Assembly (NCBI GenBank): GCA_022478985.1
Contig: JAKSZP010006698.1
Span: 62,001-126,000 of the forward strand
Reading direction: 5' to 3'
Length of the DNA stretch: 64,000 nucleotides
Origin: Massospora cicadina
Taxonomy: Eukaryota; Entomophthoromycota; Entomophthoromycetes; Entomophthorales; Entomophthoraceae
In this document: positions 24,342 through 35,453 of the stretch, piece after piece
Position numbering within the stretch: position 1 is the first letter of the stretch
How the letters are laid out: each line of letters begins with the position of its first letter
Notes under the pieces: model-generated
Seen by the model: the letters and a program-made list of their open reading frames with translations, nothing else
Database searches by the model: none
What the model was told of the DNA's origin: nothing
Position numbers and translations under genes: made by a program

Positions 24342-25372
24342 TTATGGGGAGGGGGAGGGAACGTGAGAAGGGGCCGTAGCCACAATTGAACACGTGTGGA
24401 GGAAAGAGTCTGATTTGATGAACCAAACTGGGAACCAGGAGGAGACCAGCTGTCGGCAACGCTGTGGGAGGTATCCAAACATCCATGCCTGAAAGTGGTC
24501 CACCAAATGAGACCGGAATCTGTTGACAGCTTCTGGGAGGGTGGGGGTGGAGCTTGCGATGGCATCCAAGACAATAGTGTGGATAGTCCACATGGCGATT
24601 GCAACCACCAGAGCACAGAGGGAGGGTGGAAGGGGGGAGGTCATTGACAAAGCAAACATATCTCTTGACAGAAAGAAGGGATGTGTTTGATCCTGGCCCA
24701 GCAGACGTTGAACTTCGCGCCATATCACTTTAGAGGTAGGACACTTCTCCAGGCGGTGGAACAGCGTTCCATAATGGCCACACATGATGCAGGATGAGTG
24801 TAAAGCGTTAGAGCGCTCATCCATATGGTACACCCGCCTCAGGCAGCGCCATACATGGGAACGGATTTGAGGCTGCAACAGAGGATGGTGTGCGTATTTC
24901 CAGATAGTTTTTTGGGTCTCAATGGAGTAAGGGATGTCCATCATGTCCAGGTAGTCCACCCTGGATAGGACATGGGGCCGTGTGGGGATCACGCCATCTT
25001 GGATGGGTAGCCCCTGTACCTCTTGTGTGAACTGAGGAGAGGGGCGGCCTATCTGGGCTGTGTGTCCGCTAATACAAATTCTCCACTCAGCGCTCCACAT
25101 GGAGAGGAGGATTCGTTTGTATTGGGTTCTAGTCCCGCGAGGACCTGTGGCCGATAGGTGTGAAGCCAGGTCTTTCATCAGGGAGTGAGGGTTCGATGGA
25201 TTGTTGAGGCCCATGGTGTGAGAGAAGTTGGAGCGGGCTGTGCGGGTCTAGCGTTGGGAGGGGGGCGTAGGGGCAGTGACGGCCACAATCCAGGTGCCCA
25301 GGATCTTGGCAGCATGGGCTTTGAAGTCAAGCAGGCCCATGCCACCATGATGATGAGGGCCAAACATGACCT
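24342..25372 (-). pseudogene. LINE copy B ORF2, C-terminal domain with C-C-H-C motif
   Basis: An open 290-codon frame (25214-24342), extended upstream in the same frame through FGPHHHGGMGLLDFKAHAAKI (about 25300-25370). It carries CIMCGHYGTLFHRLEKCP at about 24740-24793, the C-x2-C-x7-H-x4-C zinc-binding motif that closes ORF2 of many LINEs and assists RNA binding. The rest is helical and Trp-rich with no further motif. It is frameshifted relative to the adjoining RT segment, so it could not be made as one polyprotein from this copy. Confidence 0.8.
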
Positions 25373-26800
25373 CTACCATACTGGTGGTGTGCGGGCTGAC
25401 CAAAGCCATCCTTTCAGCAGGGCATACAAGGATTTAAAAAATCTTGGGGAGAAGGGGATGGCGTGGGCTCCAAACCAGACTTTGGAGAGGAGCATAGAGT
25501 TGGCTAAAACAACCCTGCCAGAAAGGGAAGTAGGGTGGGCTCTGAGGGATGCGATGCGCTTCATCACGTTGTCTAGAATATGACTCTCCATTACTGCTGA
25601 TGTGTACCCGCCTGCCTCCACCCACATGCCCAGATGGCGGACTGGCCCTATGGTAGGGCGTGGCACGAAGGGGAGCACCAGTGGGGCGGTGTGGGGTGAG
25701 CTGGGAGGGCGAGCACATGTGCGAGCAGATGGGCTGGGCTGGGCACTGGTTGCTGGGGCCAGCAGGTTTGGTACCGACCAAGAAGGATGATTTCAGTTTT
25801 GGAAGCATTCAGTGCAGCGTTACTTACCCGGGAATACTCCTGGATGAGAGCTTCAAGTGCGCGTGCATCTTTATTATTAGACACCCCAACCACACAGTCA
25901 TCTGCAAACGCCATCATTTTGACTGGGGCTTGGCCTGGCACATGGACCCCAGTGAGTTGTTCATTCACATTTCGAAGTATTGGGTCAAGGGTGAAGTTGT
26001 ATAAGAGTGGGCTAAGGGGGTCCCCTTGTCGCAAGCCCCTTTGAGGGCGGACTACTTCTGTTAGGAAGCCAGGGCCACATACTGCCATTGTTGCAGATTC
26101 CATGAGCAGCATCACCCAGTTGATGAAGCGAGGGGGTAAGCGGAATTGATGGAGGCAGGCCCTGAGGTATTCCCAGTTTACTCTATCCTAGGCCTTCTGT
26201 TGGTCCAAGAATACAAGTGCCCCAGAGGCTGTGGACTGGCATGTGTTAGCCACAGATTGCACGTTGCCCCAAATCGACCTTTTGGGTATGAAACCTAATT
26301 ATTCTGGGGAGATGGTGGCATATGCTACAATCCCTAGACAGTTAGCCATGATTTTTGTTAAAATTTCTGTATCCTTGTTAGTTAAATAAATGGGGCGCCA
26401 GTTGGCTAAGTCTAGCTTGTCCCCTTTCTTGAAGAGTGTGACGGTGAAGGCCTCTTGTCCTCCTGGTAGGAGGCGCGTTTCCAGAAGGCTCAGGTTAAGT
26501 GAGGCAAGCAGTAGTGGGGATATATATTTGAAGTACTTTTTATAGAATTCATATGGAATGCCATCTGGACCTGGGCATTTCCAGTTTGGTGCACCATGGA
26601 CGGCTGTCCATAATTCGTTCAGAGTAATCAAACTAATTATTTCTGGGTATTGGGAAATGGTGTGGATGTGGGATCAGTTGAAAAACTTCGCCACTTTGGC
26701 TGGCTGAATTGGATCAAATTGGTATAGCTCAGAGTAATATTTTTGTGTTTTGATTGCCACTTCAGCTGGCATATCCACAATGGAATCATCTGATCTTCGC
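25373..26800 (-). pseudogene. LINE copy B ORF2, reverse transcriptase domain
   Basis: Minus-strand segments 26631-26299, 26115-25648 and 25678-25373 in two frames. Motifs in order: CPGPDGIPYEFYKKYF (RT motif 1, about 26530-26580), NWRPIYLTNKDTEI (about 26355-26400), QRGLRQGDPLSPLLYNF (about 25990-26045), MMAFADDCVVGV (about 25885-25920, both catalytic Asp intact) and HLGMWVEAGGY (about 25595-25630). Reverse transcriptase copies LINE RNA at the nicked target. A frameshift near 25700 and stops near 26190-26300 inactivate it. Classification as APE-type LINE RT is secure. Confidence 0.85.
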
Positions 26801-27958
26801 ACCTATGTGCAGGCCAAGCTCTGGCATGGTGTGAAATTTTTTAAAAAAAATATGCGGTGTACTTGTCGCCCTCTGTAATGTGCTTGGCCCTGTACTGAAC
26901 ACAAACCCAATGTTTGTGTTGCCTTTTGAGTGTGTTGAGGTGGGCGGCTGCCTCCGCCCACTTCTGGCCCCATGCAGGGCTGTATCCTGTGGCTGGGATG
27001 TTGGACTCCAGGTGTGCCAACTCTGCCAGAGTGCGCAAGATGACAGCTGATGTGGCTCGTGAGTGTTGGGAGGAGAGGTGGTGAGAGTGGCGGATGGTAT
27101 CCTCTTTGAAGGCTGCCCACGTGGAGATGGGGTCTGCGCAAAATGGTGAAACAAACTCTTTTTCCAAAGTTGCTGATTCCACCCAAGTGGAAAATCCTGG
27201 CGACACAAGTTCAGGAGGGTGGAGTTTGCAACAATGTGGGGCCTTAGCCACTGTGACAGGTAGGTGGTAGGTTATTGAGACCAGCCAGTGGTCGGAGAAT
27301 TCGATTTTTGTTGTTTTGAAGTGGGAAATGTGGGGTTGGAATTTCGCCGGTGTAAGGATAAGGTCTATGCGGGTCATGGACCTTAATTGGTCAAAGTGGA
27401 TGTGGGGTCACGTCATGTTTTTGAGCAGCAGGGCTCGCCGCGGCAGCGCATCCATTAACCCAAGGGTGGCCTTTAGAACGCGAAGTTCTATGTGACCCTG
27501 GGGGGTGTGGGAGAAGGAAGGCCAACGGTCCGTTGATGTGTTTAGCCAACAGTTCATATCGCCAACTACAAAGGGGTCTGGGGTAACAGGAGGGATTTGA
27601 CTGATGAGAAAAATTCCTGACGTTCTCATGCACAGGTTGGGGCGTAGATGTTGATGATAGCATGTGCCACATCAGCCCATGAGAAAGTGACAATGAGGAC
27701 TCAGCCATTGAGGAAGGATTCTGATAATAAAATATTTGAAAAAATTGTTTTTCTGAACTAGCACCCCACAGTGCTCTGACCAAAAGGATAGGGATGGGAG
27801 GAGCATGGTTTTCCAAGCATCCTCGGAACCTCATGGACAGTGGGACTCCTGGATGGCCATGATATCCATGGGTAAAGTTTTTGTAAAAAACTCAGTTTCC
27901 TAGCCCGGGATGGCAAGGCCTTAAGTCCGGCGATATTCAAAGTCCCTAAAGTGAAGAT
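26801..27958 (-). pseudogene. LINE copy B ORF2, APE-type endonuclease domain
   Basis: Reading leftwards from 27958: LGTLNIAGLKALPSRARK (the catalytic Asn strand), DIMAIQESHC (catalytic Glu, about 27850-27880), AIINIYAPT (about 27640-27665), VVGDMNCWLN (D-x-N pair, about 27535-27570), MTRIDLILTP (about 27350-27377) and FSDHWLVSI (terminal Asp-His, about 27275-27300). Every hallmark APE residue is present, although the frame shifts around 27630-27760. This domain makes the first-strand nick that defines target duplications. It continues into a linker containing AHLESNIPATGYSPAWGQKW before the RT. Confidence 0.85.
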
Positions 27959-29390
27959 TTCCCCCTTCGCACCTTAGGTGCGAGGGGTGGGCACCCAGGC
28001 CCACTAGCCTCCTCTAGATCCCCACAGGCCTTCACGGCAGCATGGGTGTTTGCAGCAATGCTATTGGTAGTTTTGTTGATTTTAGCAGAAAGGTTCGCGT
28101 TGACTTTTGCCTTCACTTTTTTTTCCCCAACGTCAAACGAATTTTTGTGGTGTGGATGAGTTTGGTGCACCATCAAGTGTGTCAAAAAAATTTTCAGGTA
28201 GGTTGAAGACCAAGTCGGTTTCAACTGGAGCTTGGTTGCAAAGATCAGGTGAAATCGAGTCACTCATTGGATCCTCAGATTGGGTGGCCCAAATGGCATG
28301 GGCTTCCCAATCTGATTGGTTGATGGATTCCTGAGTTGCTTCTGCCACGAAGGTTTCGATGTCCTCCTGGCGTTGGGAGTGTGGGATAGCAGTGGTGACT
28401 TTGGCTGCTTCCTTGGCTGTGGCCCTGCGGGCCTGCTTGGCCTTCTTCCACTCTTGTGGGGAAATAGGTTTTACCAGTAGGTAGCAGCCTTGTGCTCCCC
28501 ATGGGAAAGCCTCTTTGGTGCTTGCAGTTAGTTCATAGTGCGCCTCTCAGCTGGCCATGACTGCTGAGGGGTGCTCTTGGAATGGGATGCCCTCCTTGGA
28601 GGGGCATGCATGTGCCTTATGGCCGTACGCATCACAGTGGGTACAGATGGGGGGCGCACTGTCCACGGTTACCCGGAAAGGGTGGGTGGTATGCCCTTCA
28701 ATATTGATATATGTGGAGTGCAGGATCTGGGTTAGGTCCTTCACAATCTCCTAAGTTGGGGTCAGAACTGTGATGGCTTTGCCGGTGCACAGATGTGGCA
28801 TCAGCGTAAAGTGGTGCATTTCAAAAGATTGTATTTCGCCATAAACGGTGAGACCATCTTTCAGGTGTTGCCCCAAAATGGCACGTTTTACTGTAGTAGG
28901 CAAAAAGTCAAACGTGAGGAAAATTTGGTTGGATTTTGTCCATCTGGTGCATTAGGTTTTGATGACTCGTTGCCCTTTAGGGAGGTCAATCACTATGTGC
29001 ACCACAGCAGCTTCGTCTGCTGCCTCCTTGTTTTTGAAACTGAGGTCCAGCCAACCACGTGACATGGAGTGAGGTGCAACGTACACCACAGTCAGGAAAA
29101 AAGTGTGCACATCCCCACAAAATTTTTCCACTGAGCTGTTTGTTGGATGTCCAGAAACACACGGACTCCATATTCCACTGACGAGAGTGGTTGGGAGTGC
29201 GGCGTGTTGATGTACTGGTTACATCACGCTTGCCAAGCGAGGATTTCTGGGGAAATAGTGACCGCCAGTTTTTAAGATATTTTTCTATTCTATCAGTTTC
29301 TACGGGGCGTTTTTGTACTTTTGAGGCCGCAGGCCTACCACCTGCTCCTCTTACCTTGCTTGCCCAACTGCTCCCTGACATGGGCGCAGA
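27959..29390 (-). pseudogene. LINE copy B ORF1 (CCHC RNA-binding protein)
   Basis: It starts at an ATG at 29381 (MSGSSWASKVRGAGGRP) and continues in broken frames. Around 28640-28700 lies CTHCDAYGHKAHAC, an intact C-x2-C-x4-H-x4-C zinc knuckle (frame 28744-28547). The C-terminal part (28263-27960) is Lys/Ala/Asn-rich and heptad-like (KVNANLSAKINKTTNSIAAN) before stopping just ahead of the ORF2 endonuclease. ORF1 proteins coat LINE RNA and aid strand transfer. The same N-terminus and knuckle appear in copy AC at 22.6-23.4 kb. Frame disruptions near 28990 and 28500 make it a pseudogene. Confidence 0.8.
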
Positions 29391-29480
29391 CTAATCTCCT
29401 CTGTGAGATTATCAAATTAGAATCAGACTTGAATTGAATAAGTTGCAAAAGTGATTGCAACGAGAGAGAACTGTTTTTTT
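29391..29480 (-). promoter_or_regulatory. 5' UTR of LINE copy B with hairpin
   Basis: Ninety bases between the target duplication and the ORF1 start. On either strand it has GTTGCAA...TTGCAAC, a perfect 7-bp inverted repeat (29442-29461) with a 6-base loop. Copy AC has the same hairpin at the same place, extended to 8 bp. It may be an internal promoter or RNA structure element; that is inference. Confidence 0.5.
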
Positions 29481-29490
29481 AGCAACCCAT
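29481..29490. repeat. Right target-site duplication of LINE copy B (AGCAACCCAT)
   Basis: Partner of 24194-24203. Its last four bases also belong to the CCATA duplication of the gypsy element that starts at 29492. Confidence 0.75.
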
Positions 29491-29491
29491 A

Positions 29492-30037
29492 TGTTGAGAT
29501 TCTAATATGACTGTATGATAATCCCTTAAGAGTTATGTCAGAATGGTGAGAATCTGATAACTAGGATATTATTTATGCATATTCAAGCGCATTAAGATGA
29601 GGCAATATTGGGCTATAATGGGTTGTGATTGGATCGCCTCCAAATAAGGTAATAAGGCAATGTCAATATTTGATGAATATTATTTAGATCGCCTCAAATT
29701 AGGGTAATAGAGAATCAAAGAATACCAGCTGAAAGCAATGATTCAGCAGAATAGAATAGTCTAAGCTATGAAATTGGTATCATCTGAAGTCGCTGATATA
29801 TAAGCAAGATGGGTGATTGAATAAGGGAGGCTGTTAATAGGAGAGAGCAGAACATCGAAGAGTTGCTGTATTTATTCAAATAAAAGAAAGTGTTGTCAGG
29901 GCAATTGCTCCTACTTTCTTATATTTTTAGTGTGTTCAGAGGACCAATGGTCCCCATATCATCTGTCTGTTGTTCAGTGGGTTCGACCTGTGCGACCCTT
30001 ATGGCAGATCCCAGCGATACAACCTAAAATTATAACA
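29492..30037 (+). repeat. 5' LTR of element G3
   Basis: TGTTGAGATT...TATAACA, 546 bp, aligning with 35454-36006. It contains ATCGCCT (29633-29639 and 29688-29694) and the near-complementary AGGTAAT and AGGCAAT (29647-29661), so hairpins are possible. A GATATATAAG string at about 29795 is the likely promoter. Confidence 0.85.
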
Positions 30038-30038
30038 T

Positions 30039-30056
30039 TGGTGCTCACTACAGGGG
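30039..30056 (+). other. Primer-binding site of element G3
   Basis: TGGTGCTCACTACAGGGG, identical to that of element G2, one base after the LTR. Confidence 0.85.
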
Positions 30057-30103
30057 GCCCATTGAGTAACCACTAAAAAAATTAAAAACTCCAGTCACTG
30101 GCT

Positions 30104-31530
30104 ATGTCTCATAAAGCCTGCTTTGATGAGGAATCTTTACAAAGCACTGCACCAGTATAATATGGTTAACTCAAACTCACTTTAGACTCAGTGATCAAGA
30201 AACAGGATGAACTTCTTTGGGAATGGAACATTATGCACCAGCTCAATAGCACATTTATTGAAATGCAAATTCTGGGACGACAAAACAAGGAACTTGCTAA
30301 TTGCTTGGATGATACCACCAAACAACTGCATTGTGCTAAGCATAAATTAGCCAGTACCTCCCAGTTCTCTCATTAGGACTAGGAAGAATGCCAAGGGGGT
30401 ACAATATGATGAGAAATATAACGCTTGTCAGAGCAACTACAGCCAGGAGGGTAGCTCTGGATATGGTATGAATTGGAGCGCCAATTCTCTCAAGTGATGG
30501 CAGTGCTACTAAAGCAGAAGGCCACGCTACCTCCAAATAAGCAGAATCTAACCTTCACTGGACCAGTACTTCATTGAGAGACTGTTTTTGGATCACAACC
30601 CAACTCTCAGTATGCCTCAAAAAGTCAATTCTATGATCAGGAAGAGGAGGTCAATATTGAGAAGCTACCTCTGTTCAATCAAAATGGGTGTATCAATGGC
30701 TTTTTCAAGCGGTTTGAGATTCCAAAGAAGGTGCATCTGATTGACATAAAGCAAAACTGTTGATATCTGCCTTGGATGTTGGTAGTGCCAATCAAGTCAC
30801 CTGATACCTCCCAAGCAGCTCCATTACCAACCAAGATGTAAAGGAAAATGTACTTTGACTTTTGGGGGAACATACAAGGTGTTGCAGTAAAAGACTGAAT
30901 TCTTGACTATTGGGTTCTTCCATAATGAGACCCTCACGGAGTTAGATGATTGATTTATGATGGATGCTCACATGCTGATTTGGGCAGGATATTTGGTGAA
31001 ATCTGATGTGTGCATCACAATGACCTCTGCGGTGAATCCATACCATGAGATTCACAATGTCATTTCGCCAATTCTAGATAACGATGCTCCACTGCTCAAA
31101 ATTGCGCAGTTCTTGTGCCACATATCCCCTAACTTCCCACCGCCAAGTATGGAACAAAAGAATACCGCCTCCACTGGACCCTCTTATTTGGGGGAATATG
31201 CTCATCTAGCCCACATTCCGCCTAGCAACCCCCAACCCTACTATAATTCTGCGCCTCATCCTCGGCCTGTTATTCACAACTGTTTGACTACTGTCCCAGG
31301 GCCATTTACAAAAATTGTCAGCAACCTAACTACTGACCCAGAATAGTTATGTCAAATGCCAGCAATCATCTTACTGACCTGTCCTGGTTATGCCAAACAT
31401 CCCCTAAAATTCCTGAACTGGAACCTCTTATGAAAACGAAGGACATGGTCCTTAAGGGGTAGTCACTATGAACGTGGTCACCCTGGCCACTTGGCATTAA
31501 GATGCCCTAACCGTCGTGTGCACTACATGC
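30104..31530 (+). pseudogene. gag relic of element G3
   Basis: ATG at 30104 (MSHKACFDEES). A heptad-rich region follows at 30191-30376 (QILGRQNKELANCLDDTTKQ), which looks coiled-coil. The capsid-like region is broken; a long open frame at 30957-31346 is Pro-rich near its end. A degraded zinc knuckle, ERGHPGHLALRCP (about 31468-31506), sits where nucleocapsid should end. Gag assembles particles and binds element RNA. Confidence 0.6.
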
Positions 31531-31939
31531 AACAAGAATGATACTACCAGGGAAATGATGAAGCGGAGTAGAGATGGGGCTTTCTACCTCAACGATCCCA
31601 AACCCAAACATTCTTATATCAATAGTATTATAATGAGTAAGTCCCTCAATAGGATAATGGGATTATATACAAGAAACCAGTTGGAGGAATGAATGTAGTG
31701 ACATGAGCGCAAGCCAAGGCCGTGGCAGATGAAGGACTCAGGAGCAACCAAAGCCATATGCCTGCCAAATGCTTAATCAAGATTCCTCAAACAGACTGGA
31801 TTCCCCTAAAGATGCACCAACTCTGAAAGGAGTAAGTGTTGCTCTTCTGGTAGACACCATTGTTAAAGAATACCTCAAAGTCAGTGAGGAGGTAATGAGT
31901 TTCTCAAAAAAAGAGATCCCGTAAATGTCCACATAATAA

Positions 31940-34230
31940 AAAGTCAATATTATTCATCTTCTGAGTGTACATATTGTGATATTTCTGTAGCAAAAATAGA
32001 GTTTGCACTATAATAGATACAGGAGCTCCAGTCAACATAGTTTTCACTAAGTTGATGGCGACGTTGACGTTAAAACCTGATGTGGACCATCGAATGGTGT
32101 ATGGGACCATTGGAGCAGAAAACACCATCTCTTAGGGAGCGTACAGTGCATTACCTATGAGGTTTGGGTCCATTGTTGTTGTATGTCCAGAGATAGTACT
32201 ACCAAATAACAATTATGAATTGCTAATCAGAACTACTTTCCTGCAACATTTCAGGGCTGTTGTTGATATGATGGTGGAGACCTTCGCAATTTTGGGACAG
32301 CGGATCCCAATTTACTTTACCTCTATAAGAGTGCTTAAGGATCTGGTGCACATGGGCCATATCAACCTTGCATATAGTGATGGGGTGATTCCAGTTATCT
32401 ATCATTTACAAAAAAGCAAGACTTGGCCCCTTCCACAGTAGATATATGAATACCATGTGCTACCTCTCCAAGCTGCAGGGCCTATATCTGTTCCTTCCAG
32501 AAACCAAGTCCTAGTGAGCACCTAGTTAGAGGTGGAAGTGAATCCTGGGCTTTATGGGGAGGTCATTGGGCCCTATTAGCAAACGCAGCTTGAGCCTCAT
32601 GTGGCTCCAGGGATTATACTCCCAGGGCATGGTGAGATCAAGGTTTTGTTAGAAATTCTCCAGAGCGAACCAATGCAAATCTACTGACACCAAAAAGTGG
32701 CATATTTACACTTGACCCCAAATTGAGTAGGTCCTTCAGGTTCATGAGCTCAGTTCATTAAATAAATTTTCTCTAACCTCCAAGTCGCCACCCAGCGTAA
32801 TGACAGTGGTACCCAAGAAGAACTTAATAGGGCTATCAAAAGAATGAAAGACCAAGTGATAGCTTTATTTCAGAAATATAAGGAGATTTCTGCTGTCAAT
32901 GACCACAATTTAAGGCGTGCTTAGATGGTGGTCCATTGATTGGACACAGGAGATCATCACTCCATAATGTCTCAGACAATCCACCAATTAAGGGCAGTGG
33001 AATACATTTTCACTGAGGAAATCAATAAGTTGCATGAGCAAGGGATGCTCAAACCATCAAAGAGTCCATGGGTTCGCCCGTTCTGATTGTAAAAAAGAAG
33101 GATGGCACCAACCACGTAGTAATAGAAACCAGAAGCTCAATAGTATTACAAAAAAGTACATATACCCCTTTCCACGGATTGACAAAGCTTTGGATCAGTT
33201 AGGGGAGCTCGTTACTTCCCAGCGATGGACTTGATATTGGGTTACTGGAAAATCGAGTTGCCCACAGCAGAACAAGAGAAATGTGCCATAATCAATTTAA
33301 AAGCCTCCTTCAACTGATCCCTATGCCCCAAGGGTTGTGATACCCCAGCTACTTTCTAACGAGCCATGAACACTATCTTGAGTGACATGAAGCTGTCATG
33401 TATCCTTGTATACCTTGACAATATCAATTTTTCTCTGAAGCCTTTTTTGAGCACATCGATCATTTAGAAGCAGTAACTGCTGGCTTGCTGAGGTGAACGT
33501 AAAAATTAAGCCAAAGAATGTAACTTCTATAAAGATCAGTTGTAATACATGGGATTTGTGGTAGACTACAATGGCTGAAACCACAGCCAGCCAAGGTGGA
33601 GGCCATCCAAAAAATGACTACACCTATTATTAAACGTGACAGAAAGGTATTTTATGAATGATCGGTTACTACCAGTGGTTCATACCTAACTTTAGCTGAT
33701 TGGGGGCCGATATTTGAGTTGTTAAAAAAGATCATGTGTTTGTATGGACAGAGCGTCATCAATAGGCCTTTGATACACTTTGGACGGCGCTGATAAGTGC
33801 ACAGTGCTACGCTATCTAAACTTGATATGTACTTTATTGTTAAGTCAGATGCATTCCTTTCTGCTGTTGGAGCGGTAATTTCTCAGAAAGACAAAGAGGG
33901 AGAGGAGCATCCCATCACATACTGCAGCAAAAGTCTGAACTGCCATGAGCGTAATTATACTGTGACTGAGTGGGAGTGCTTAGCAGTGATTTACGCATAT
34001 AAGCAATTTAGGGTCTATTTGCATGTTTAAAGTTTAAATCTGTAACGGATCACGCGTCATTAGGTTGATTGCAGAACCTCAAGGAGCCTGAAGGGCGTTT
34101 AGCTCAATGGGATCTTAACCTGCTGGCTTACGACTTTGTGATCCTCCACCACCCAAGAGTAAAGCATCAGAATGTCAACTTTTTATCTTAATTGCCAACC
34201 ATTGCCATGATGGTGGATCTCAGAAATGTG
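31940..34230 (+). pseudogene. pol relic of G3: protease, reverse transcriptase, RNase H
   Basis: Protease: IIDTGAPVNIV with intact D-T-G-A (Asp codon at 32016), then an open frame 32157-32441. Reverse transcriptase: QGMLKPSKSPW (about 33040-33072), IVKKKDGTN (about 33090) and LVYLDNIN (about 33405-33428), where YLDD is YLDN through GAT to AAT at 33420-33422. RNase H: an open frame 33797-34030 with VKSDAFLSAVGAVIS and HERNYTVTEWECLAV, then SVTDHAS at about 34041. Stops and frameshifts throughout. Domain order and motifs make the assignment secure; function is lost. Confidence 0.8.
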
Positions 34231-34395
34231 ATATACAATATGATGATCAGCGGAATTTTGCAACAAAGCACCACAAGTGATCAAAGCATTAAATGAGATG
34301 CGAGCAAATAACTTTAAATGGAAGGGTAAATGTACAAGCAGATTGGTAATTCTACGGTGAATCTTCCATGACCCTCAGCACATCCTGGGATTATT

Positions 34396-35380
34396 ATGAG
34401 CGCTCACAAGGCGGTCAGACATGGTGGTGTGTGCAAGAAAATGGATCTGTTGCGCCCTCGGTACTATTGGGAAAGCACGAACTTTCATATGCTAGAAACC
34501 ATTTCTGTTGCCACCAGTGCAATTGGAAAAGCCATTCCACAGAAGAATTATTACTGGACAGCGAAACCACATTTTGCTTGGCATACAGTTTCCCTTAATG
34601 TTGTTGGGCCTCTGCCAACAGGAGCCAACTGGTGTAAGTATATTCTGGTGGATATTGACCACTTATCAAGGTGGGTTGAAGTGCGGGCAATACAGGATTT
34701 GGGGGTGATCACAGTGGCCAAGTTCATAATGGAATGTATTATCCAGCGACATGGCTGCCCTCAGTTCATTCTTACCAATAATGAACCCAACTTCACCTCA
34801 CACATTCTCCCCAAATTGAATGAGCTTATGGACATCCGCAGGGTTCAGATGACTTCATATCACCCAAGTCCAATGGAATAGTAGAACAGGTTAATGGGAC
34901 CCTGGTGAACATCCTTAGGAAGCTGGTAACCATAGACCCTCTGATTTAAGTTCCCGCCTTTCTACTGTCATCTTTGATTACAATATCGGCTATCATCCCA
35001 CCATGGGGAAGAGCCCCTTTGGACTGTTATATGGATGAAACCCCACTCTTCAAGCATTGCTATATTTGTATGTAGGACATACTGGAGTAGCGAATCCCCA
35101 CTGATACTTGAAAAAAAATTAGCCAACACATGAAATCAAGTTGCAAATAAAAGCATACTCATTCAGCTTGGCCAAGAATATTAGGAATAGGGCCACTGAT
35201 CAGGTATGACATAGCGGGTTGACCCAGTTCCAAGAAGGTGAGATGGTTTTGTTCCATGAACAGCACAGGTTTTGACGAAAACACAAGCTGATCAACATCT
35301 AGGTAGGTCTGTTCAAATTAGTTGAGAAAACTAGCATCGACGCCTACACCATCTAAGACCCAGCAAGTGGTCAAAAATAT
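34396..35380 (+). pseudogene. Integrase relic of element G3 with both catalytic Asp changed to Asn
   Basis: An open frame at 34396-34881 starts in the H2C2 zinc domain (HKAVRHGGV; the Cys pair is lost) and enters the DDE core. The first catalytic Asp is Asn in VSLNVVGPL (34597-34599), the second is Asn in FILTNNEPNF (34777-34779), and the next Gly is Glu; all fit G-to-A change. One base is missing near 34868, after which NGIVEQVNGT keeps the catalytic Glu. Downstream frames (to about 35360) resemble the gypsy C-terminal GPF region. Catalytically dead twice over. Confidence 0.8.
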
Positions 35381-35441
35381 TAATTGTGTACATGTAACTT
35401 TTCTCTGAGAATATAAACAACAGGAGACTTATTGTCCAGTC

Positions 35442-35453
35442 AAAGGAAGGTAA
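35442..35453 (+). other. Polypurine tract of element G3
   Basis: AAAGGAAGGTAA ends immediately before the 3' LTR start TGTTAAGA. Confidence 0.65.

Larger units (their letters stand above)
24204..29480 (-). mobile_element. Family-1 LINE, near full-length copy B
   Basis: A 5.28 kb minus-strand non-LTR retrotransposon with A-rich 3' end (24204-24226, containing AATAAA), ORF2, ORF1 and 5' UTR, bracketed by 10-bp target duplications AGCAACCCAT. It is visibly more GC-rich and far better preserved than any neighbour. Catalytic residues of both endonuclease and reverse transcriptase are intact even though a few frameshifts break ORF2. It lies inside copy AC of the same family in opposite orientation. 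Element identity is strongly supported; its 5' end is fixed by the target duplication. Confidence 0.88.

Noticed and set aside
24185..29395. Plus-strand frames over LINE copy B as separate genes
   Set aside because: They are antisense to well-supported LINE domains and are an effect of GC-rich coding sequence.
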